From Streptomyces camponoticapitis (GTDB lineage Bacteria > Actinomycetota > Actinomycetes > Streptomycetales > Streptomycetaceae): DNA of 64,000 nt. The DNA lies in the NCBI RefSeq assembly GCF_014646115.1, contig NZ_BMMV01000005.1, positions 186,001-250,000 on the forward strand, in the 5' to 3' direction. The position numbers and the translations under genes were made by a program. This document shows, in pieces, positions 60,882-64,000 of the stretch; position 1 is the first letter of the stretch, and each line of letters starts with the position of its first letter. Below the pieces are notes generated by a model. It did no database searches. It had not been told where the DNA came from and saw only the letters and a program-made list of their open reading frames with translations.

Positions 60882-62171
60882 GTGAGCGACAACTCTGTAG
60901 TACTGCGGTACGGCGATGGCGAGTACACCTACCCGGTGATCGACAGCACCGTCGGCGACAAGGGCTTCGACATCGGGAAGCTGCGGGCCCAGACCGGCCT
61001 GGTGACTCTGGACAGCGGCTACGGGAACACCGCCGCCTATAAATCCGGCATCACCTATCTCGACGGTGAAGAGGGCATCCTCCGATACCGCGGCTACCCC
61101 ATCGAACAGCTGGCCGAAAGCTCGACGTTCCTGGAGGTGGGCTATCTGCTCATCAACGGGGAACTTCCGAAGGTCGACGAGCTGGCGTCCTTCAAGAACG
61201 AGATCACCCAGCACACGCTGCTGCACGAGGACGTGAAGCGCTTCTTCGACGGCTTCCCCCGTGACGCGCACCCGATGGCGATGCTGTCCTCCGTGGTCAG
61301 CGCGCTGTCGACCTTCTACCAGGACAGCCACAACCCGTTCGACGAGAAGCAGCGCCATCTCTCGACGATCCGGCTGCTCGCCAAGCTTCCGACCATCGCC
61401 GCGTACGCGTACAAGAAGTCGATCGGTCACCCGTTCGTCTACCCGCGCAACGACCTCGGCTACGTCGAGAACTTCCTGCGCATGACCTTCTCGGTCCCCG
61501 CCCAGGAGTATGAGCTGGACCCGGTGGTGGTCTCGGCCCTCGACAAGCTGCTGATCCTGCACGCGGACCACGAGCAGAACTGTTCGACCTCCACCGTGCG
61601 GCTGGTCGGCTCGTCGCAGGCGAACATGTTCGCCTCGATCTCCGCCGGCATCAGCGCCCTGTGGGGACCGCTGCACGGCGGCGCCAATCAGTCGGTGCTG
61701 GAGATGCTCGAAGGCATCCAGGCCAACGGCGGCGATGTCGACTCCTTCATCCGCAAGGTGAAGAACAAGGAGGACGGCGTCCGTCTGATGGGCTTCGGCC
61801 ACCGCGTCTACAAGAGCTTCGACCCCCGGGCGAAGATCATCAAGGCGGCGGCGCACGATGTCCTCTCGGCGCTCGGCAAGTCCGACGAGCTGCTGGACAT
61901 CGCCCTGAAGCTGGAGGAGCACGCGCTCTCCGACGACTACTTCGTCTCCCGCAATCTCTACCCGAACGTGGACTTCTACACGGGTCTGATCTACCGGGCC
62001 ATGGGCTTCCCGACCGAGATGTTCACCGTGCTGTTCGCGATCGGCCGGCTCCCCGGCTGGATCGCCCAGTGGCACGAGATGATCAAGGAGCCCGGTTCCC
62101 GTATCGGCCGCCCGCGCCAGATCTACACCGGCGAGGTCCTGCGCGACTTCGTTCCTGTCGAGAGCCGCTGA
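60882..62171 (+). CDS. gltA: Citrate synthase (type II)
   Basis: Condenses oxaloacetate and acetyl-CoA to citrate at the entry of the TCA cycle. The 429-residue protein has the type II N-terminal extension (RYGDGEYTYPVIDSTVGDKG). The catalytic His residues are in WGPLHGGANQSVLEML and MGFGHRVYKSFDPR, and the Asp is in NVDFYTGLIYRAMG. The GTG at 60882 with GAGGGA about seven bases upstream gives MSDNSVVLRY, the form I know from other Streptomyces; an earlier ATG at 60825 is less likely. The terminator at 62229-62277 ends the transcript. From memory this is the orthologue of S. coelicolor citA. Confidence 0.97.
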   Translation: MSDNSVVLRYGDGEYTYPVIDSTVGDKGFDIGKLRAQTGLVTLDSGYGNTAAYKSGITYLDGEEGILRYRGYPIEQLAESSTFLEVGYLLINGELPKVDELASFKNEITQHTLLHEDVKRFFDGFPRDAHPMAMLSSVVSALSTFYQDSHNPFDEKQRHLSTIRLLAKLPTIAAYAYKKSIGHPFVYPRNDLGYVENFLRMTFSVPAQEYELDPVVVSALDKLLILHADHEQNCSTSTVRLVGSSQANMFASISAGISALWGPLHGGANQSVLEMLEGIQANGGDVDSFIRKVKNKEDGVRLMGFGHRVYKSFDPRAKIIKAAAHDVLSALGKSDELLDIALKLEEHALSDDYFVSRNLYPNVDFYTGLIYRAMGFPTEMFTVLFAIGRLPGWIAQWHEMIKEPGSRIGRPRQIYTGEVLRDFVPVESR

Positions 62172-62502
62172 ATCCTCGGCACTCGGCCGACGGCCACGGA
62201 CCTCGCGGTCACGCCGGAGCGCAACAGAAAGCGCCCCGCTTCCCGATCCCCCCACGGGTCGGTATAGCGGGGCGCTTCCCATATCCCCGGAGCGGATTCC
62301 CCCCACGGGATCCGGGCCGGGCGTCTGCGGTTGCCGGCAGAAGCCAGTTTCACGCGGTCTGCCGGGGTACGTACGAACCAGGGGGGCCGCTCAAAGCTCC
62401 CCAGTTGCACGTCCCCCGGCCAACGCTTGCCTGAGACATCCCCCAAGACATCTCATGAACGTCCCCCAAGACGTTCTCGGCATCGCCTCTTAGACTCGCG
62501 AG
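62172..62502. other. Region downstream of citrate synthase
   Basis: A 331-base stretch without a gene. It has the citrate synthase terminator (62229-62277), about 140 bases with nothing recognisable, and then two copies of a CCCCCAAGAC motif (62436-62453 and 62460-62477) just before a possible promoter. Confidence 0.5.
62229..62277 (+). terminator. Citrate synthase terminator
   Basis: Perfect 12-bp arms AAGCGCCCCGCT (62229-62240) and AGCGGGGCGCTT (62266-62277) with a 25-base loop, 57 bases after the stop codon. Confidence 0.8.
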
Positions 62503-62740
62503 CTGCCCGGATGGTTACCCCCAAATCTATGTGATCTAGATCTCTTTGTGAAGGTCCTGTGCCACATGTGAAGGAGCCGAATCGCAAATTGTTCGTTGCT
62601 ACGAAAACAGATGAAAACATAGGGTGCCGTACCCGCTGATCATGCGGCTGAGCAGGGCGTTCGTGGCCCGGCGGCGGGTGGAACGACCGAAGGCCGCACG
62701 CGGCTGGGGTCGGATCCGGTCGTGTGCGGCCTTCGGGGTT
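62503..62740 (+). ncRNA. Possible small RNA (or tiny-ORF transcript) downstream of gltA
   Basis: A stretch that is unusually AT-rich for this genome (about 62515-62635) follows a weak promoter, AAGACG (62468-62473) - 17 bases - TAGACT (62491-62496), and ends in a strong hairpin (62687-62736), giving a predicted transcript of about 235 nt. It includes the palindrome GATCTAGATC and a 23-codon frame (GTG 62568, VKEPNRKLFVATK...) with a poorly placed GAAGG. From memory, an sRNA near the citrate synthase gene has been reported in S. coelicolor; I cannot confirm homology. Confidence 0.3.
62687..62736. terminator. Hairpin after copZ (bidirectional)
   Basis: Arms CCGAAGGCCGCAC (62687-62699) and GTGCGGCCTTCGG (62724-62736) form a 13-bp stem with a 24-base loop, 11 bases beyond the copZ stop. 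It would also end a rightward transcript from 62503. Confidence 0.75.
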
Positions 62741-62747
62741 GGGCCGG

Positions 62748-63002
62748 TCAGGCCTGGCCGACCAGTTCGTAGCCCGCCTCGTCGACCGCCGCACGCACGG
62801 CGCTCTCGTCCAGCGGCGCCCGGGAAATCACGATCACGCGGCCGGTGGCGGCCTCCGCCTTCACGGACGTGACCCCGTCCAGCGCGGAGATCTCGTCGGA
62901 GACCGCGCCTTCACAGTGCCCGCACGTCATTCCGGTGACCGCGTACTCCGTGGTGACGGCGCCTGTCGCTGTCTCCGTCTCGATCTTCGTCTCTGCGGTC
63001 AT
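62748..63002 (-). CDS. copZ: Copper chaperone CopZ (heavy-metal-associated domain)
   Basis: An 84-residue single-HMA-domain protein that binds Cu(I) through Cys27 and Cys30 in GMTCGHCEGAV and passes it to CopA-type ATPases or CsoR. A Thr/Glu-rich stretch of about 18 residues precedes the ferredoxin-like fold. The ATG at 63002 has GGAGGAGAACGCC upstream. A perfect CsoR-type operator lies at 63087-63103, so copper induction is expected. No CopA gene is in this window; it may lie elsewhere or beyond the right edge. Confidence 0.93.
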   Translation of the reverse strand: MTAETKIETETATGAVTTEYAVTGMTCGHCEGAVSDEISALDGVTSVKAEAATGRVIVISRAPLDESAVRAAVDEAGYELVGQA

Positions 63003-63086
63003 GGCGTTCTCCTCCGGGGGTGAGCGTGCGAAAGAAGGTGTGTCAGGGGGCCGCGTGAACACCGCGGCCCGCCGATGCGTCCGACT

Positions 63087-63103
63087 ATACCCCTAGGGGG
63101 TAT
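63087..63103. promoter_or_regulatory. CsoR operator of copZ
   Basis: ATACCCCTAGGGGGTAT is a palindrome with runs of C and G, matching the GTAnCCCCTAGGGGnTAC-like sites bound by CsoR in Streptomyces. It lies 84 bases upstream of the copZ start. Confidence 0.9.
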
Positions 63104-63145
63104 GGATGGCGAGCCTGGGCCGCGGCGCCCGGCCGGCGCGCGGAG

Positions 63146-63880
63146 TCAGGAGTCCGGTGCCGAGCTCTCCAGCCGTGGCGGGCAGCGGGGAAGCACGTCA
63201 CCGACGACGGGTTCCAGATAGCGGAACATCGCGGTCTTCAGCTCCCTGATGTACGCCTCCCGCTCCTCGCCCTCGTGCGACAGGATCAGATCCATGCCGC
63301 CCATGAAGAGGGCGAAGGCGAACTCCGCCGTCCTCGTGCGCTCCGCCTGGGGCGCCTCGGGGAGGTAGCTGCCCAGCATCTCCTCGACCCGGGTGAGCAG
63401 GGTGGAGTGCAGGGCGTCGTGCTTCTCGGTCACCTGCCCCGGGATCTCGGATCCGTGCATCAGGACCGGGAACGCCGGATTCTCGCAGTTGAACGTGATC
63501 AGTGGATCGAGGACGGTGTCCAGCAGCTCGGGGAGCGGCAGATCCATGTGGGTGGGTGTGAGCGCCTGGCCGTACGTCGTGCGCCAGCGCGTCAGGAGTA
63601 CGTCGCCCAGCTCGACGGCGATGGCTTCCTTGTTCGGGAAGAACTGGTAGAGCGTGCCGGGTGAGACGCCGGCCTCCCGGGCGATGGAGTTGGTGCTCGC
63701 CGCTGTGTAGCCGCTGGTGCAGAAGACGCGGCCCGCCGCTTCCAGGATCTGTGCGATACGGCGCTCGCCGCGGGCCTGGCGGCGGCGCGGCTTCCCCGCG
63801 TCCGCGGGGTCGCCGCCTCCCTTGGTCGCGCTGTCCTGGACGCCTCGCTCCACGGCTCCGCCTCTCCTCGCTTCAGGCAC
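63146..63880 (-). CDS. TetR family transcriptional regulator
   Basis: A 244-residue TetR-type repressor. A polar N-terminal extension of about 35 residues precedes the helix-turn-helix ARGERRIAQILEAAGRVFCT followed by SGYTAASTNSIAREAGVSPG and TLYQFFPNKEA. The C-terminal domain (about 95-240) is unassigned. I chose the GTG at 63880 because GGGAG lies five bases upstream; a GTG 11 codons later is possible. Two matching sites with palindromic cores (63926-63945 and 63955-63974) lie just upstream and are probably its operators. The divergent gene beyond the right edge is a likely target, often an efflux pump in this arrangement. Confidence 0.85.
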   Translation of the reverse strand: MPEARRGGAVERGVQDSATKGGGDPADAGKPRRRQARGERRIAQILEAAGRVFCTSGYTAASTNSIAREAGVSPGTLYQFFPNKEAIAVELGDVLLTRWRTTYGQALTPTHMDLPLPELLDTVLDPLITFNCENPAFPVLMHGSEIPGQVTEKHDALHSTLLTRVEEMLGSYLPEAPQAERTRTAEFAFALFMGGMDLILSHEGEEREAYIRELKTAMFRYLEPVVGDVLPRCPPRLESSAPDS

Positions 63881-63925
63881 GTGAACTCCCAGGATCCCTC
63901 GATCGGTTGGCGGTGGTTGACAAAC

Positions 63926-63974
63926 GCGAGTCCTCGCTCGCATTCTTGGTGAATGCGAGCGATCGCTCGTGTTT
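63926..63974. promoter_or_regulatory. Tandem TetR operators
   Basis: GCGAGTCCTCGCTCGCATTC (63926-63945) and GCGAGCGATCGCTCGTGTTT (63955-63974) share the form GCGAG-N3-TCGCTCGYRTTY and start 29 bases apart. Each holds a CGAG/CTCG-type inverted core. They lie between the tetR start and the right edge. Confidence 0.6.
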
Positions 63975-64000
63975 GCCAGTCTATGGCAGTCGCCGACCCA

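Overview
The window is a chromosomal segment of a Streptomyces-type actinomycete. The evidence is very high GC with strong third-position GC, many GTG starts, GGAGG-like ribosome binding sites and 4-nt ATGA/GTGA gene overlaps. From memory, the order of the housekeeping genes (GlmS, DUF4429 protein, GH20 hexosaminidase, DesE-like lipoprotein, the leucine/branched-chain operon, ureohydrolase, citrate synthase, CopZ) resembles the SCO2730-SCO2790 region of S. coelicolor; I could not align it here.

Left part (1-32 kb): a GlxA/AraC regulator cut by the edge, a universal stress protein, GlmS, a DUF4429/SHOCT protein, a secreted GH20 hexosaminidase, a PlsC-type acyltransferase and a DesE-like siderophore-binding lipoprotein under an iron box. 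Then come small VOC, HAD and alkylation-repair genes. The next block is a leucine/branched-chain acid operon (methylcrotonyl-CoA carboxylase beta and alpha, HMG-CoA lyase, acyl-CoA dehydrogenase) divergent from a TetR gene, with two matching palindromes in the shared promoter. Peroxiredoxin, phosphatase, thioesterase and long-chain-type acyl-CoA dehydrogenase genes follow. After these are a PucR regulator divergent from a sodium:solute symporter / ureohydrolase / ThDP-enzyme operon, and a large fused ABC exporter.

Middle part (32.1-48.0 kb): a biosynthetic gene cluster whose gene set matches class V lanthipeptides (lexapeptide/cacaoidin/pristinin type). It holds two tandem 60-residue precursor genes that are 57/60 identical, an APH-fold kinase (LanK type), a HopA1-domain protein (LanY type), and a degenerate APH-fold protein that may be the third synthetase component. 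It also holds a cysteine decarboxylase flavoprotein, a SAM methyltransferase, an LLM (F420-type) reductase, an active/inactive M16 peptidase pair, two ABC systems, an XRE regulator with a membrane partner, and a minimal LuxR-type regulator. The expected product is an N-terminally dimethylated lanthipeptide with a C-terminal aminovinyl-cysteine and possibly D-alanines. Several genes of this cluster appear to be transcribed as leaderless mRNAs.

Right part (48-64 kb): a 1.2-kb non-coding gap with a CRP-like palindrome, a secreted S37 tripeptidyl aminopeptidase and a methyltransferase. Two neighbouring sugar-type operons follow: a MarR-GNAT fusion with a TIM-barrel isomerase, and a LacI regulator divergent from Gfo/Idh/MocA - DUF993 - TIM-barrel isomerase. 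Then come a RecD2 helicase, citrate synthase with a possible small RNA downstream, CopZ with a CsoR box, and a TetR gene with two matching operators at the right edge. No tRNA, rRNA, insertion sequence, integrase or CRISPR array was seen. All family calls are from reading the protein sequences; no database search was possible.
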